Shown here in pieces: positions 11,101 through 22,154 of a stretch of DNA of 64,000 bases. The translations under genes were made by a program, and so were the position numbers. Below the pieces are notes generated by a model. It was not told where the DNA came from. It made no database searches and worked only from the letters and a program-made list of their open reading frames with translations. How positions within the stretch are numbered: position 1 is the stretch's first letter; every line of letters starts with the position of its first letter. Source of the stretch: Tupaia tana (lineage: Eukaryota; Chordata; Mammalia; Scandentia; Tupaiidae); NCBI GenBank assembly GCA_026018925.1, contig JAKSZU010000016.1:57231575-57295574 (forward strand), read 5' to 3'.

Positions 11101-12050
11101 CCAGGGATGTGACCAAGAATAAAATTAAGGAAGGCCCCTGCCCTCACTGAGGGGACCACAATACAGATAGCAAGTGCTAGGATTGATGGAAACTGCATGA
11201 TACGAGAGGGCCCTGGATGAGGACCCTCCTAGAGCTTTTCCCCCCATCCCCTTCGCAGGGTATTCTGTGTTCTCTGAAAGTTTTTAGGAACCACCTCAAT
11301 GGAGGTTCTCATCCAGGACAGCTACCAGTCAGGTGTGGCCAGAATCACTGTGGCTGCTGCATTGCTGCAGCGCTCAATCTAAGGCCTCTTCCATTTCCTT
11401 ACCTTTTCATAAGCCCTTATTTCTTTCTATTTCTCTTTGCCATGCCCAATCCTCTGCCTAGCAAGTGAACTGATCTTTACTTTTCAGCCAGATTTTATTA
11501 AGATTTTCAAGCAGGGGTATTTCCCTAGCAACCAGTGACAGAGCAAACCTGTGGTGTTACTAAGGAGTGGTAGTCTGTGGTACTCCAACGTGCATCTTTG
11601 ACCCTGGTAAACCTTGTCTTATAAAGGAGGAGGTTGAGAGCACATCATTGCTTTTCTAAGAGTCCTTTTGAAAAGGGAAATGTCTCAAGTGTGCCCGTTA
11701 ATAGACTGATGTGGGAGGTGGTTATATTTGGATGCCTTTAAAAGCCACTTGGAAAACATTTTCTCCCTCTTATCTCTCACCTTTCACATCTCTCAGCAGA
11801 GTAACACTAAAATCTAATTTTAGCTAAGATTACATCATTTTCTCATTATCTGTTTATAGCCAGGAAAGGTTTTTCCATAGTAAAACTCCTTTCCCTAAAA
11901 GCCTGACTCCTGCTGGACCTTTTGGGCTGATCTGTTACGCCTTCTTCATCCATATGTGTCAAGCAGTCTTCCGAAATCAGATTTGTCAGCTGTTAAATAA
12001 ATGAGGTCAGTGGTTAGTACATTTATTCCTTCAGTTGACTTAAAGTGGAA
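11101..12050. other. Unique intronic sequence, nothing recognised
   Basis: About 950 bp without a repeat that I can name. The + strand frame at 11217-11468 has no recognisable domain. Confidence 0.5.
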
Positions 12051-12054
12051 GCCA

Positions 12055-12160
12055 TATTTAAATTAATTCTTTCGTTTGACAAATATTGAGCACCCACCAT
12101 GTAAAGGGTTCTGGAAATAGAACAGTGAACAGATCACAAGCATACAACCGGAATAGTAAA
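12055..12160. repeat. L2-type LINE fragment
   Basis: Contains TTGACAAATATTGAGCACCC followed by CTGGAAATAGAACAGTGAAC, close to the L2 3' end signature of a sequence around ATATTGAGC followed by a ...ACAGTGAAC motif. Only about 100 bp is recognisable. Confidence 0.6.
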
Positions 12161-12639
12161 AGTTTAAACACACAGAATTATAAAATGTGAGAAGACTTTC
12201 TAAGCAATGTAATGGCAAAAACATTACACACTAATTAGAAGAAAGAAAGTATAATAGCTTGAAGACTTTCTTAGGAGGAAAAGCTAACTTAGGGTGAGCC
12301 CCGAGTGTCAGCAAAGCAGAAATAGACCACCCTTTATAGTAGACTGCAGCACATTATCATCCCTGTAGAAAGCCACAAAAATTGCCGACTTATCCTCACT
12401 GTTAGATTGTTAGATTTAAACTTACTCCTTTCCATTGGGGGGAAAAATCTATGCTGTTTGTTAGATCTGTTAATTAAGCTATTGCAAAGATTTTTAGCAA
12501 ACATAAAGATGTGCCTATTGCCAATCAACAGAGCTTCCTTTTTTTCATGTGTTTTCAGTCTAATTTGTAGCATTATTTCTTGCCAGGTTGGCATATTGTA
12601 AGAAGGTAGGGTGAGAGCAGACCAGGCGTGGCCCAGCCG

Positions 12640-12850
12640 CATTGGCACAGGTGGTAGTGCAGCGCTGTGCAATACTGGAGCTACATGGGGAAAGCCCCCG
12701 ATTCAGATCCTGGGTCAGCCTGGACATGCTGGTCACACCTGTGCTCTTGGCTAACTGGAATGCTAGGAGGAGGAGCTTGATGTGACAAGACAGTGTCAGG
12801 GGCCTCTATCTGTGTTTCTCATGAAAGAAAGTGTGTTGTTTTATAGAGAA
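12640..12850 (+). mobile_element. Family B SINE, diverged
   Basis: Begins with ATTGGCACAGGTGGTAGTGC, then a CTACATGGGGAAAG segment and CAGATCCTGGGTCAGCCTGG, and ends with a CATGAAAGAAAGTG motif related to the GAAGAAATAAA end of family B. Boundaries are uncertain. Confidence 0.55.
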
Positions 12851-15163
12851 GACAATAATGGCACAAGTCTGAGTGAGGCTACTGGTACCCATGAACACAT
12901 CACTCCCTCAGACTTGGTTTTCTTAACTGACAACATGAGAGTGTGGGGTGAACTCTGGTATTCCTCCTAGGCCTAAAGGGCAGCGTTATCTCTCAGCACC
13001 TGAAGCTTCTGCAGAGGGCAGGCATTTTCCCTCATAGCTGTGATTGTTATTATGAACACTTGACAATTGAGAGGAATGGTGCCTTAATAGCCAGTACTGT
13101 GACTTCAGTCCTGAACTTGTGAGTACTTGTGAATAAGAATAGCCTCTCTCCTCTCCAGGAGATTTCATCTATGAGAAAAAGATCTTAGTAAGATAAGAGG
13201 AGATTGAGCCTTACAGGTGAGGGAAAAGAGAAGAGAGTGAGCCTCTACAGTTTGAATGCCAGCTGTTAGGTGTTAACAGGATACTTGCAGAATAAGAATA
13301 GCAGTGCAGAGTCCTACTTCCAGGCTTGCGTGCATCTTGGGTGGTTTTTAAAAGAGGTGTTTTATCTGCTTAGTAAATGTTTATAAAACCCCACTCTCTA
13401 TAAAAGTACTTAAGTGTCGGGTTCCTTTGTACTTGACTTCTCAAGTGGAACGACTCTCACCTTGACCACTTCCTAGGCTGGGATGGCGAAGGGTGGATCA
13501 GGGTGGGGCAAGGGACACCTGCCTAAGAGCACCCCAGAGGCAACTGCCAGGCAGCCTGTTTTTCTGTATGATGACTCATTTTACTGCTGTGAATTGAAAT
13601 GAAGCTTTTGGAAGGGCCATTCTAGACAATTGAAAGAATGTCACCTACCTCCCATCCGTCTTTAGCTGTCAGCAGGCTCTCTTACACCAAACAATTCATC
13701 AGAGCTCTGATTCTTCAAAAGTTCATCTAAGTCTTCTTGACTGAAGCAATCTCACTCCCTATGTTTCTCCTGCTAGAGGGAGATGATAATGCGACTGCAT
13801 TCTCCCAACACCGTATTTGCTATTTGTTGGAGTTTAGCTTTATTCAGTCTTCTCATGTCTATTGGGGGAACATTTGTTTCACAGCAAAGAAAGAGAAGTA
13901 TCTTGAGGTTTTTCAAGAGGTAACACAAACTGCCATTGTGAATGGGCTTAAGGAGTTTGTTTAACTTTATTGTTGCCAAATCCGTGGTATGTTGCTTAGA
14001 AGTCTGTTCATCTGGACTATCTCTTTCTGAATCTGAGAACTGTACAGAAGAAGAATGTCACGGATAGAGACAGTGAGAACCTTAGAAAGCAAATGCCTGG
14101 GTTAGAAGCAGGGCCCCACTGCTGTGTGCTATGGTGGGATATTAGATTATAAACCACATTTTATAGTTTAGTTTGTTGCCAGTGGCTGTAGGGGCCACGT
14201 TACCCTGTATGATGGCCTCTTCCCAAGATGTTAGACATCAAGTCAATTTGATTTCCACTCCCATGGGAAGGAGAAACTCTTCACTTAAATAGCCCCCTGG
14301 GGGATAACTGGTACAGGAGTGCCCTCCGCTTCCACTCTGGCCAGCCTCCGCGGAATAACAGGTACTTGGCTGAATGACCCATTACCTCCTCTTGGCCAGG
14401 GCTTCACCCCTCAAAGCACACCTTTGGGTCAGGCTAATGCCTGGTTTGAACCTTCTTACCTTCTCAGGGCCCCCTGGGTTGAACAAAAGACAGCTCTTAT
14501 ACCTTCTCCTGTGTTCGCTCCAGGACAAACTTGAAAACTGCCTACTCTAAGGGTTTTATGGCATTTTAAAAGTTAAGGGGGACTTTCCGAGCCTTCTCAG
14601 CATCCTGCCAGCTATCTTATCTTATTCAAATATCCTAATTGCTACTTGGGCTTCTCGGCAGCACATCATCCTAGCACCTAACTGACAAAATAGACCTTCA
14701 CCTGAGGGCCTCATTATGCTTTCTGCCTGTGCGCCAGGCCAAAAATACCTCCACAATACCAGCTCGACATCCTGGGCTTCCAAGTGACAAACAAATAATT
14801 GGGTGAAACAAACTCTGGGTGCCGAGCAGCTGCCATCAGTGTCGTAGCACAGAAGAGTCCACGGCAGTAACAGTCACAGCGCTGCCTGGTTCATGTCAGA
14901 GCAGATCTTTGAACAGTGGGTTGTGCTGACACTAGAGAATGACAGCTTTGGAAATGGCATGCTAGTTACGGCTGCAAGTGAGGCCTCTCATGTAGACCGT
15001 GACAAGCGGCTGTCATTTCCATACAGGTGAACAATTGACATCCTAGAATGGGGAGGGCAGGAGGCAGGCAGGCGGCTGTTCGGTGGCAGGTGGGGATGAA
15101 CTGTAGAGAGGGGCCACTAGTACTGATGATCATTTGCATCTGTGGCAAAAGCTCTCTTAAAAC
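12851..15163. other. Repeat-poor intronic sequence
   Basis: About 2.3 kb without a recognisable SINE. It includes a patch at 14280-14540 richer in C and G that could be an old LTR fragment, but I cannot assign it. Open frames here (13737-13964 +, 14319-14534 +) show no known domain. Confidence 0.5.
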
Positions 15164-15228
15164 ATACACACACACACACACACACACACACGTGCATATG
15201 CATGCACACACATGCACACACACACACA
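15164..15228. repeat. (CA)n microsatellite, interrupted
   Basis: CA dinucleotides run from about 15164 to 15191, then CGTGCATATGCATG interrupts, and CA resumes to 15228. It lies directly against a SINE. The CA run explains the His/Thr- and Cys/Val-rich frames on the two strands. Confidence 0.9.
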
Positions 15229-15229
15229 G

Positions 15230-15430
15230 CCAGTCCCGTAGAGCAGCCGTTAAGGGAGCCGGCTGCAGTTCGAATCCCAGGCCCAGAGGCTTGAAAAAAA
15301 TGCCAGATGGGTGTGTGTTCATGCCCCGAATCCTGATGGGACAGTGAAATGGAGGAAAGGGATTGTAGCATGATCAAACCCCACTGGAGGGGGGGGTGTC
15401 TCTTTGTCTCATGCACATGCATATGTATAC
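15230..15430 (+). mobile_element. Family A SINE, old
   Basis: Has the tRNA-like CCCGTAGAGCAGCCGTTAAG, a B box GTTCGAATCCC, the AGGCTTGAAAAA junction and the central GGAGGAAAGGGATTGTAGCA. The 3' part is degraded, with the CT tract replaced by GTCTCTTTGTCTCATGCACA. Confidence 0.7.
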
Positions 15431-15529
15431 AAGTGTGCACACCTTTGGCAGTTACACACACACCTCCTACATAGTCTTCTTCCACCCTTACACCCCTAGA
15501 TTTTCTGTTATTCCCTAGGATTAACTTTT

Positions 15530-15713
15530 TTAAAGAATCATTTATTTATTTTTATTTTTATTACTATTTTTTAATTTACTATAGAGCATGTGTGCTCACT
15601 AGAGAGAGAGAGAGGGGTAAAGTGAGAAAGCAATAGGCCAGGTCTGGGACTCAAACCATAGTCAGCCATGTGGGAGTCCAGCATCCCAACCACCACACCA
15701 CCTGCTGCCCCAT
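15530..15713 (-). mobile_element. Family A SINE, short subfamily
   Basis: The minus strand reads GGGGCAGCAGGTGGTGTGGT through GTTTGAGTCCCAGACCTGGC and then passes directly into TTGCTTTCTCACTTTACCCC. The central segment of about 100 bp present in long copies is missing. The same junction recurs at 25715, 30505, 36110, 37997 and 44018. Confidence 0.75.
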
Positions 15714-15925
15714 CTAGAATTTATTTGAGGAAGAGTTACAGAAATAGAGTCAGCTTTACTTAAATACAGCCCAGAAGGCTTGGCTTACAGAGTGGTTGTG
15801 GATCAACTCTGCTTCCTCCCGTCTTGTGTATGTGTCATGGACTGGGTTTCCTAGCCCAACACTTAGCTTATTGATAGGGAAGTCGCCATTAAAAGAAATG
15901 GCTGAGATGTGATTTGGGTCTAGAC

Positions 15926-16105
15926 TAGTGGTTCTCAAAATCTGGTTCCTGGATCTGCAATGTCAGCATCCCCTGAGTAGTTGTTAAATGTGCAAAATCT
16001 CAGCACCTCACCCCAAAACTACAGAAATGGAAATTGTAAGGATGCACCCAGTAGTCCCTTTTGGCAAACCCTCCAGGCAGTTCTGATGTGGACAATCACT
16101 GGTCC
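15926..16105 (+). repeat. MER5-like hAT-Charlie DNA transposon fragment
   Basis: Starts TAGTGGTTCTCAAAATCTGG, matching the MER5 terminal repeat (CAGTGGTTCTCAAA), and continues with GCATCCCCTGAGTAGTTGTT and CTCCAGGCAGTTCTGATGTG. This is an ancient non-autonomous element shared by placental mammals. Confidence 0.75.
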
Positions 16106-16160
16106 AAACACAAGGGAGAACATTTGGTATTGAGGGTTTTTAAAATACCACAGGTGCCTG

Positions 16161-16426
16161 GGAACCAGCAGTTGGCGTAATGGCTATGTTGCTGGACTCC
16201 CACGTAGTCGACTGCGGTTCGCGTCCCGGACCCGGTGGCTTAAAACTCACACCGGGCGCGTGTGCATGCGTGCCCAGGATCCCGAGGGGAGAATGGAGGA
16301 GAAGGGATTGTGGCGTGACCATCCCCCTGGGGGGTGATTTCTCGCTTTCTGTCTCTCTGTCTCTCTCTGTCTGGCAAGCACACGCACCCTATAGAGAAAA
16401 CCTCTCCAAAAAAAAAAAAAAAAAAC
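16161..16426 (+). mobile_element. Family A SINE, young, with 13-bp target duplication
   Basis: Starts GGAACCAGCAGTTGGCGTAA and ends in a run of A. It is flanked by CCACAGGTGCCTG at 16148-16160 and again at 16427-16439, an exact duplication that fixes both ends. The B box reads GGTTCGCGTCCC. It is CpG-rich and close to the copies at 32237 and 36923. Confidence 0.92.
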
Positions 16427-16599
16427 CCACAGGTGCCTGTTGTTGAAAATGACACTACTCATCTCCTACCGTTGACGTCAGTCATCCTTACAGATTGTGG
16501 GTTTCCAGTCCTTCCTTGCTCTCACTTCAGTCTTGCGAAAGGTCTACTCGAGTATAGGGTGGTTAGCAGGTGCTAGGCCTGTAGCTGCGGCTATATTCA

Positions 16600-16676
16600 T
16601 TTCATTGGGGTTTGGAGCCGTGACCTTTGGCCAGTGTTATGCCATAACCAGCTGAGCTAACTCACTCAACCGCTTC
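16600..16676 (-). repeat. tRNA-Ile-like SINE fragment or tRNA pseudogene
   Basis: The minus strand reads GTTAGCTCAGCTGGTTATGG (A box region), then GGCCAAAGGTCACGGCTCCAA and ACCCC, matching the tRNA-Ile layout (TTAGCTCAGTTGG ... CCAAGGTCGCGGGTTCGA). The anticodon arm is too altered to fold normally, so it is not a working tRNA. Colugo CYN SINEs also derive from tRNA-Ile, but this is the only such copy seen in the window. Confidence 0.6.
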
Positions 16677-16999
16677 AGAGACAAACTGTTCTTTTTTAGT
16701 TCCTGGTTGGCAGATGCTACATCGCACCTGCCCGCCTGACATCTGTATGAAGGGTTATCACAACACAACACACAGGCGTGCTGAACAAATGTGCCGTGAT
16801 TACTAGTAACTCTTTTGAAAGGAGGGTAGTGTGTAAATTCTTAGTTAAGCTGCACTACCCAGGATTGAAGGACAATGGATAGCAAGGTTCTAGAAATCTC
16901 TTTGTCCTTTCCATTTGTAATATTATAACGTTTTAAAGCTGTAAAATTACATGTATTGGGTTTTCTCCCAAAATATAATATCCCAAGAAGTTTCAGCAA

Positions 17000-17213
17000 A
17001 TCTCTTTATTTATTTATTTCTTCCATGATAGAGGGATGGGGGAGAGAGAGAGAGAGAGACAGACAGGCAGGCACTCCCAGTTGGGTTCTCACGCCAGTCC
17101 ATCCTCAACCTAAGACAGCCCAGATCACAGGTGCACACACGTGTACCTCAGGACATAAACCCAGGACCCTTCCTTGTGGCTCTGCTGTGTCACCGCTGCC
17201 CCACATTCCGGCT
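17000..17213 (-). mobile_element. Family B SINE
   Basis: The + strand starts TTTATTTATTTATTTCTTCC (reverse of the GGAAGAAATAAATAAA end), then GA repeats, CACTCCCAGTTGGGTTCTCA, CCAGTCCATCCTCAACCTAA, and ends near GTCACCGCTGCCCCACATTC, the reverse of the tRNA-like head. Confidence 0.75.
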
Positions 17214-17285
17214 CTGTAGTAGTGAAGCTTTGTAAGATGTCCTTCTAGAATAGGCAGGCAGGTTGAAGGACTAAGTATGTTAAGT

Positions 17286-17329
17286 TAGTGGCTCTTAGAA
17301 CCTTTGTCTGCCTCAGAATGATCTTGGGG
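17286..17329 (+). repeat. MER5A fragment, left part, split by a SINE
   Basis: AGTGGCTCTTAGAACCTTTG and CTCAGAATGATCTTGGGG match the 5' end of MER5A. The element continues at 17575 after a family A insertion. Confidence 0.75.
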
Positions 17330-17572
17330 ACTTTATTTATTTATCATTTTGCTACAGGGCCCCTGTGCTCACTGAGAGACAGAGAGTGAAAGAGCACCCA
17401 CCCCACGGGGGATGGTCATGCTGCTTTTCCCTTTCTGTTTTCCCTTTCTGGGTTTGGGACACACATATACACATGCCTAAAGTGTTTTTCAAGCCAGTGG
17501 ATCTGGACTTGAACTGTGCAAACCAGCCCTGTGGGATCCAGCCACCTTTACCATCATGCCACTGGCACCCCT
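17330..17572 (-). mobile_element. Family A SINE inserted into MER5A
   Basis: An old long-form copy: the + strand runs TGCTACAGGGCCCCTGTGCT ... GATCTGGACTTGAACTGTGC ... CATCATGCCACTGGCACCCC. It is bracketed by a short repeat, GGGACTT, at about 17327-17333 and 17575-17581, taken as the target duplication. Confidence 0.8.
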
Positions 17573-17574
17573 CA

Positions 17575-17700
17575 GGGACTTATTGAAGCACAGATTACCA
17601 GATCCTCTCACAGTGTTTCTGATTCACTGGGTCTGGGGTGGGACTCAGTAACTTGTAGGTAATGCTGATGTTTCTGGTCCCCTGAGAGCACTTTGAGATT
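17575..17700 (+). repeat. MER5A fragment, right part
   Basis: GAAGCACAGATTACCAGATC, TTCTGATTCACTGGGTCTGG, GGTAATGCTGATGTTTCTGG and GAGCACTTTGAGATTC follow the MER5A consensus in order, continuing the piece at 17286-17329. Confidence 0.8.
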
Positions 17701-17814
17701 CATATATGTGAAAACTTTCCACATTTAAATACCTTTTCTAACTGGTTATCAGCTCAAAGTCATGTGAGATACGTCTTTATATACAAAATTAAGTTTTTCG
17801 CTCATGAAAGTGAA

Positions 17815-18120
17815 TTTAATTTTATCATGTTAAAATATGAAAAGTTTTAAATCAGGTGAAACATAAAGAACCTAAGAATGAACTCATGTATACCCATTGT
17901 CCAAATTCATATTTCTCAAGATTTGTCACAATTATTTTTAGGTGATAGGCTGGATAGGGTGATGTCTACTTTTATCTCTATTGAAGACATGTTATGTCCT
18001 AGACATTATGTCTTCATTACCACATTTTTTAGTATACATCTATCAATATTTAAAAAGAACATTTTTCTTACATAATCCCATGCTGTTCTTACACTAAAAA
18101 TTGCAAGTGTAATTTATATG
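17815..18120. repeat. Old LINE-1 (L1M-type) 3' fragment
   Basis: GAATGAACTCATGTATACCC, followed by a TTCATATTTCTCAAGATTTG segment and later ACATTTTTCTTACATAATCC, resembles the long 3' untranslated region of old mammalian L1M elements. Diverged; subfamily not assignable. Confidence 0.5.
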
Positions 18121-19004
18121 TAGCAGGGAGAGAAAATGGGTCACCTAGAGGGTGGATAAAAAGAGCACCCATCCCTAGTTTTTGCCTGATAGACCCACCT
18201 GCTTTTGAGTTTTTGGTGGCAAAAGTGCAAGAAATGCCTGATATTTACCCATTGTCTGTGGAACTGTTTTCTTTGAAGCGCTTCAATCCCACACCCGGCC
18301 TACTCGCATCTGTTGCTGGCTCCGTGCGCCAATCGGCCTCATGGGTACTGATGCCTTTTTTGGCAGAGTATCACACTTAAGCCACTTTTATTCTTTGAAA
18401 AAATGCTACACAGTGGTATTTGAATCCTAAAAGGCAATTATTTTAGAGGTATCCTCACCACTACTCACTCTCCAAGTATTTTGTTATACCCGTCAGCCAA
18501 CTGCCAACCACAGTGAAAAGCCAGTCATCATATTTCCTCCTTTCTTGTCTCTGGGCTGCTGAGTGTTCAGAAAAGCATATTATGAGCTGGCAATCCGTGT
18601 ACCCTTGTACTGTCCAACCTCAGCTGAACTCTGGAAGCAGCTAGAGCATTCATCACCCACCTGTCCATTCATTCATTCATTATCCTCTCCTCTCTGTCAG
18701 CTCTTCATACTCTGCTCCTTGTGCTAACGCCCCCCCCCCCCCCATCCCCACCCCTGTCAGGTGGCTTTTCTAGGAAGACCCGAAGTCATCTGTGGGGAAC
18801 TGCTTCAGTTTCTTCTCCTGGACTTGGAAAATCTCTTCCCTCTTAATGGGGAGGGAACTGGTCTTTTGCAGCCTTCACTCGGCTGGCCTGCCCTGTTGTC
18901 TGACTCCCATTCTAGGACACCTCCTGAGACTTGGCCTTGCCTTTTCTACTGACTTTATTTCTTCTGCTCTCTTGAGAGTATCCTTGGCTTTAAAAACAAC
19001 AGTG
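18121..19004. other. Mostly unique sequence with a poly(C) run
   Basis: No SINE recognised. A run of about 15 C lies at 18729-18743 and a (CATT)4 run at about 18667-18682. A small CpG-containing patch at 18290-18345 has no assignable identity. Confidence 0.5.
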
Positions 19005-19124
19005 GGGTAAGATGGTGGCTCAGTAGTAACGCAACTGGACCCAGAAGATCTTATCTCATGTCCCAGGCCATGACCCAGCTGACTAAAACTGGAAGGCTGG
19101 GATCATGGCATAAAGACCCTGTGG
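19005..19124 (+). mobile_element. Family B SINE, 5' part, interrupted
   Basis: Starts AGTGGGGTAAGATGGTGGCT and includes TCAGTAGTAACGCAACTGGA (tRNA-like A-box region) and GGGATCATGGCATAAAGACC. The copy is broken by a younger family A element and resumes at 19387. Confidence 0.75.
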
Positions 19125-19386
19125 GGGACCAGCAGTTAGCATAATGGCTATGTCGCTGGACTCCCATGTAGTCGACTGCAGTTCGAGTCCCAGACCCAGT
19201 GGCTTAAACTCACGCTGGGCACGTGTGGGTGCATGGCCAAGATCCTGAGAGGAGAATAGAGGAGAAGGGATTATGGCGTGGCCATCCCCCCTGGGGAGTG
19301 ATTTCTCGCTTTCTGTCTCTCTGTCTCTCTCTGTATGATAAGTGCATGCGCCCTATAGCAAAAACCTCTCAAAAAAAAAAAAAAAA
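19125..19386 (+). mobile_element. Young family A SINE nested in family B
   Basis: GGGACCAGCAGTTAGCATAA at 19125 to poly(A) ending 19386. It has the long form with central GAGAGGAGAATAGAGGAGAA and CT-rich tract. Family B sequence is on both sides in the right order, so this insertion is younger than the host SINE. Confidence 0.9.
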
Positions 19387-19458
19387 GCCTATGGGAGGTG
19401 CCTATATATCTGTCCACCTCTCTCTCACTATCTCTCTCCTTCACAGAAGAAATAAATA
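19387..19458 (+). mobile_element. Family B SINE, 3' part
   Basis: CTGTCCACCTCTCTCTCACT and CACAGAAGAAATAAATAAGC complete the family B element begun at 19005. Confidence 0.75.
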
Positions 19459-19549
19459 AGCCAGCTAAAACACAACACAACAAAAAGCATAGTAATAGTT
19501 AAGGTAACTGTGTAACGTACTGTCTAGACCTGGACACTATTTTTTTTTC

Positions 19550-19735
19550 TTTATTTCTTCCATGAGCAAGAGAGACAGACACAAGGTCCTGATGCAGCAG
19601 CCATCCTCAGCCAGCCTGGGCACTAGTATGCTTGGTGTTCTCAGAGCAGTCTCTGAACTTGAACTGAGAACCTTCCCATGTGGAATTGCCTCAGAAAGCA
19701 TAGCATTTTACTGCTGTGCCACTGTTTGGCCCTCA
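19550..19735 (-). mobile_element. Family B SINE
   Basis: The + strand begins TTTATTTCTTCCATGAGCAA, then CAGCAGCCATCCTCAGCCAG, and ends with TTTTACTGCTGTGCCACTGT, the reverse of the tRNA-like head ACAGTGGCACAGCAGTAAAA. Confidence 0.8.
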
Positions 19736-19869
19736 CTGGACACTTCTGAGAGTGAAACAGACTGCTCTGAATAATTTACATTGGGACAACAGGGCTAAAC
19801 CTGGACTGCCTAGGCAAACCAGGACAATATGATCCACCCTAGTGATAACTCAGGTGCTTTCACAGTTTG

Positions 19870-20070
19870 GTAAAGTGCTTCAGTTCACTAGAGATGGTTA
19901 AGTACTTACATATCCAAGTGTTCTAATTACTTTTCACGGGTTAACTCCCGGAATCCTTATAGCACCGTTTTGAGGCAGATAGTGTTATTAACACCATTTT
20001 AACTATGAGGAAACTGAAACCCAAAGAGGCCAGCAAGTTGCCCAGGGTTACATACCTAGTTAATAAGTAC
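19870..20070 (-). repeat. MIR SINE, antisense
   Basis: TAACTCCCGGAATCCTTATA, AACTATGAGGAAACTGAAAC and CAAGTTGCCCAGGGTTACAT reproduce the MIR core in reverse. Confidence 0.75.
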
Positions 20071-20334
20071 TTTATCTCATTCCCAGCTATATCAACCCCC
20101 AGGGGTCAACAGTCCCAGTCCTGGAGGTGTTAAGAGAGTTTTCTAAATGTCTGTCCTATTAAAAGAAATGTACTCTGTAAATAAGAGTATCACCTTGTAA
20201 GGCAAGTATTTGTTTAGGTTTTCATAGTTATAAGGGCTTGTTAACAGCAGTGAAATACTTAATCCTTTCATCAAATAGCAAATGGGGCCTGGATTAGAGC
20301 AGTAGGAATTACCATGACACAGTTTTTCTGTTTT

Positions 20335-20563
20335 TAGTTTGCTGTAGAGAACATGCACTCTCTGGAGAGAGTCAGAGTGGGAGAGAAAGTGAGAAAGCCT
20401 GCCCAGAGGGGTTGGCTATGCCATAGTCCCTTCATTCTCCTCTCCAGATTTTGGATGCACATACACCCAGCGTGTTTCTCAAGCTGCTGGGTCTAGGACT
20501 CAACCACTTAGTCAACATTTGGGATCCAGTCACCTAACCGGCACATCACCTGACTAGGCCCCA
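20335..20563 (-). mobile_element. Family A SINE, old long form
   Basis: The + strand shows TTGCTGTAGAGAACATGCAC, the GAGAAAGTGAGAAAGCC tract, CCCTTCATTCTCCTCTCCAG and CACATCACCTGACTAGGCCCC in order. Considerably diverged from young copies. Confidence 0.75.
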
Positions 20564-21745
20564 AAACACAAATTTTAAAAACAAACAAATAGAAAAATCT
20601 AGACTCCAAGCCAGTCACACCCTACAAGGTGAAATTCTGATGTTTTTTCCTTTTTTTTTTTTTTTTTTTCCTGTGGATTTTTCTTACCCACTGAGGCAAT
20701 TTAGGTTGGAGTTACTTACAGGCTGGAGTTATCTTAGAGTCTAGCTATTGAGCCTCAAAGTTCTTGATCTTTTTGGGAAATGGAAATTTTTAGTCTAGGC
20801 ACCCATCTTTGAATCTTCTCTCAGGTCCCTAGCCTGTTTCCCATTTCCCCTTTTCTTTCCCTTGCTGTCACTGTTCTCCTTTTCCTATCAAGAGCCTGTC
20901 TTTCCAAAATCGGAATCACTACCCTATGAGGTATATTGTCTAAGCAGACCCAGAGTTCAACATGAAGCCTTTATTTATTTTTATAATGCTGCTAGGTTGA
21001 CTAGGGGGGTGAGGCAGGGGTGGGGGCAAGTATGAAGAGCTTATTTTGTTTACTCTAATATTCACAAGCCTCAAGAGTTTAAGGAAGGAAAAGAAAAAAA
21101 GAGTTTAAGGAAGTGGTAAGTATCCCCACTGCCTCAGGGAATACTGTTAGGGCGTGATGATCAAGTCATTCATGCTGGTCTCAAAGTCACAACATCATCT
21201 CAGTCAGTCTATAGGGATTATTTATGTAGGGGAGGAAGAATTGGCTCTTACCCAGAAGAGACTGCTCTAGAATTTTTCCGTATTCTTCTCTCCGAGGCCA
21301 GAGAATCTGCCCTTCATGTTTCTGCAAAGCATTATGGAGAAGAAAGCAGTTGATAGGGAGCTTTTTAGTGTCCATATCTTCTAACACACATCCTCCCCTT
21401 CTCTCAACCCTGTTTCTCTCTGAAAAGGTCCTGTCCTTATTGTTGCCACCAAACTTCTTTCAGTAGTCCCTTCTCTTTCTCACCAGCCCATGTTTGTTAA
21501 CCATCTTCAGAACTCCTAGTCTTTGGTAGGTGAGGAATTCCTTTTAAGGTGGTCTCAAATCTAGCCCCTTTAGGTAACACAGATCATTCCTCTGTTAAAC
21601 TTGTTTTGAAGAGCTAGGTAAATCAGTTCAAGCTCAAGTTTCTCCGGGTAGAGGATATGTCCCGTGCCAGATGTTGTGAAGAAAGTCTACCCTATCAAGT
21701 GACAAGATCTTTAAGGAGAGAAATATGCAAAGTAGTATATTTGTT
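20564..21745. other. Unique intronic sequence with a T-rich tract
   Basis: A T run of about 20 at 20652-20670 may be the tail of a lost or unrecognised element. Otherwise no repeat or coding feature recognised. Confidence 0.5.
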
Positions 21746-22005
21746 TTCTCTTTTTTTGGAGAGGTTTTTGCTATAGGGCATGTGCGCTTGCCAGACAGAC
21801 AGAGAAAGACAGAGAGACAGAAAGCGAGAAATCACCCCCCAGGAGGGATTGCACCATGCCGCAATCCCTTCTCCATTCTCCTCTCGGGATCTTGGGCACG
21901 CACACACACGCACCCGGCGTGAGTTTAAGTCAGGGTCCAGGACTTGAACCGCAGTCGACTACGTGGGAGTCCAGCAACATAGCCATTATGCTAACTGCTG
22001 GTCCC
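21746..22005 (-). mobile_element. Family A SINE, young long form
   Basis: Minus strand GGGACCAGCAGTTAGCATAA at 22005 to an A tail. The + strand CGCAGTCGACTACGTGGGAG (21951-21970) marks the tRNA-like part. It has one local deletion next to the B box (AAGTCAGGGTCC). Confidence 0.88.
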
Positions 22006-22154
22006 TCAAAGTAATATCCTTGAGGTAACACACACTGCGAGGGAAACAGCCACTGGGTCTCTGGAATCTCATTGCGTCCATAAATCTGGATATTATTAGT
22101 TGAAAACAAAGCCACTTGTTCTTTTCAATCTTGGGGATTTTTAAAAATGCTGCA

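Noticed and set aside
14643-14675. U6-like words (GCTTCTCGGCAGCACATCAT)
   Set aside because: Only about 17 bases resemble the start of U6; the following sequence does not match, so no snRNA pseudogene is called.
15048-15485. His/Thr- and Cys/Val-rich frames on both strands
   Set aside because: Created by the CA microsatellite at 15164-15228; no protein content.
16600-16676. Colugo as source organism, based on a tRNA-Ile-like relic
   Set aside because: Colugo CYN SINEs should be abundant; only one relic is seen, and the 7SL composites fit tree shrew better.
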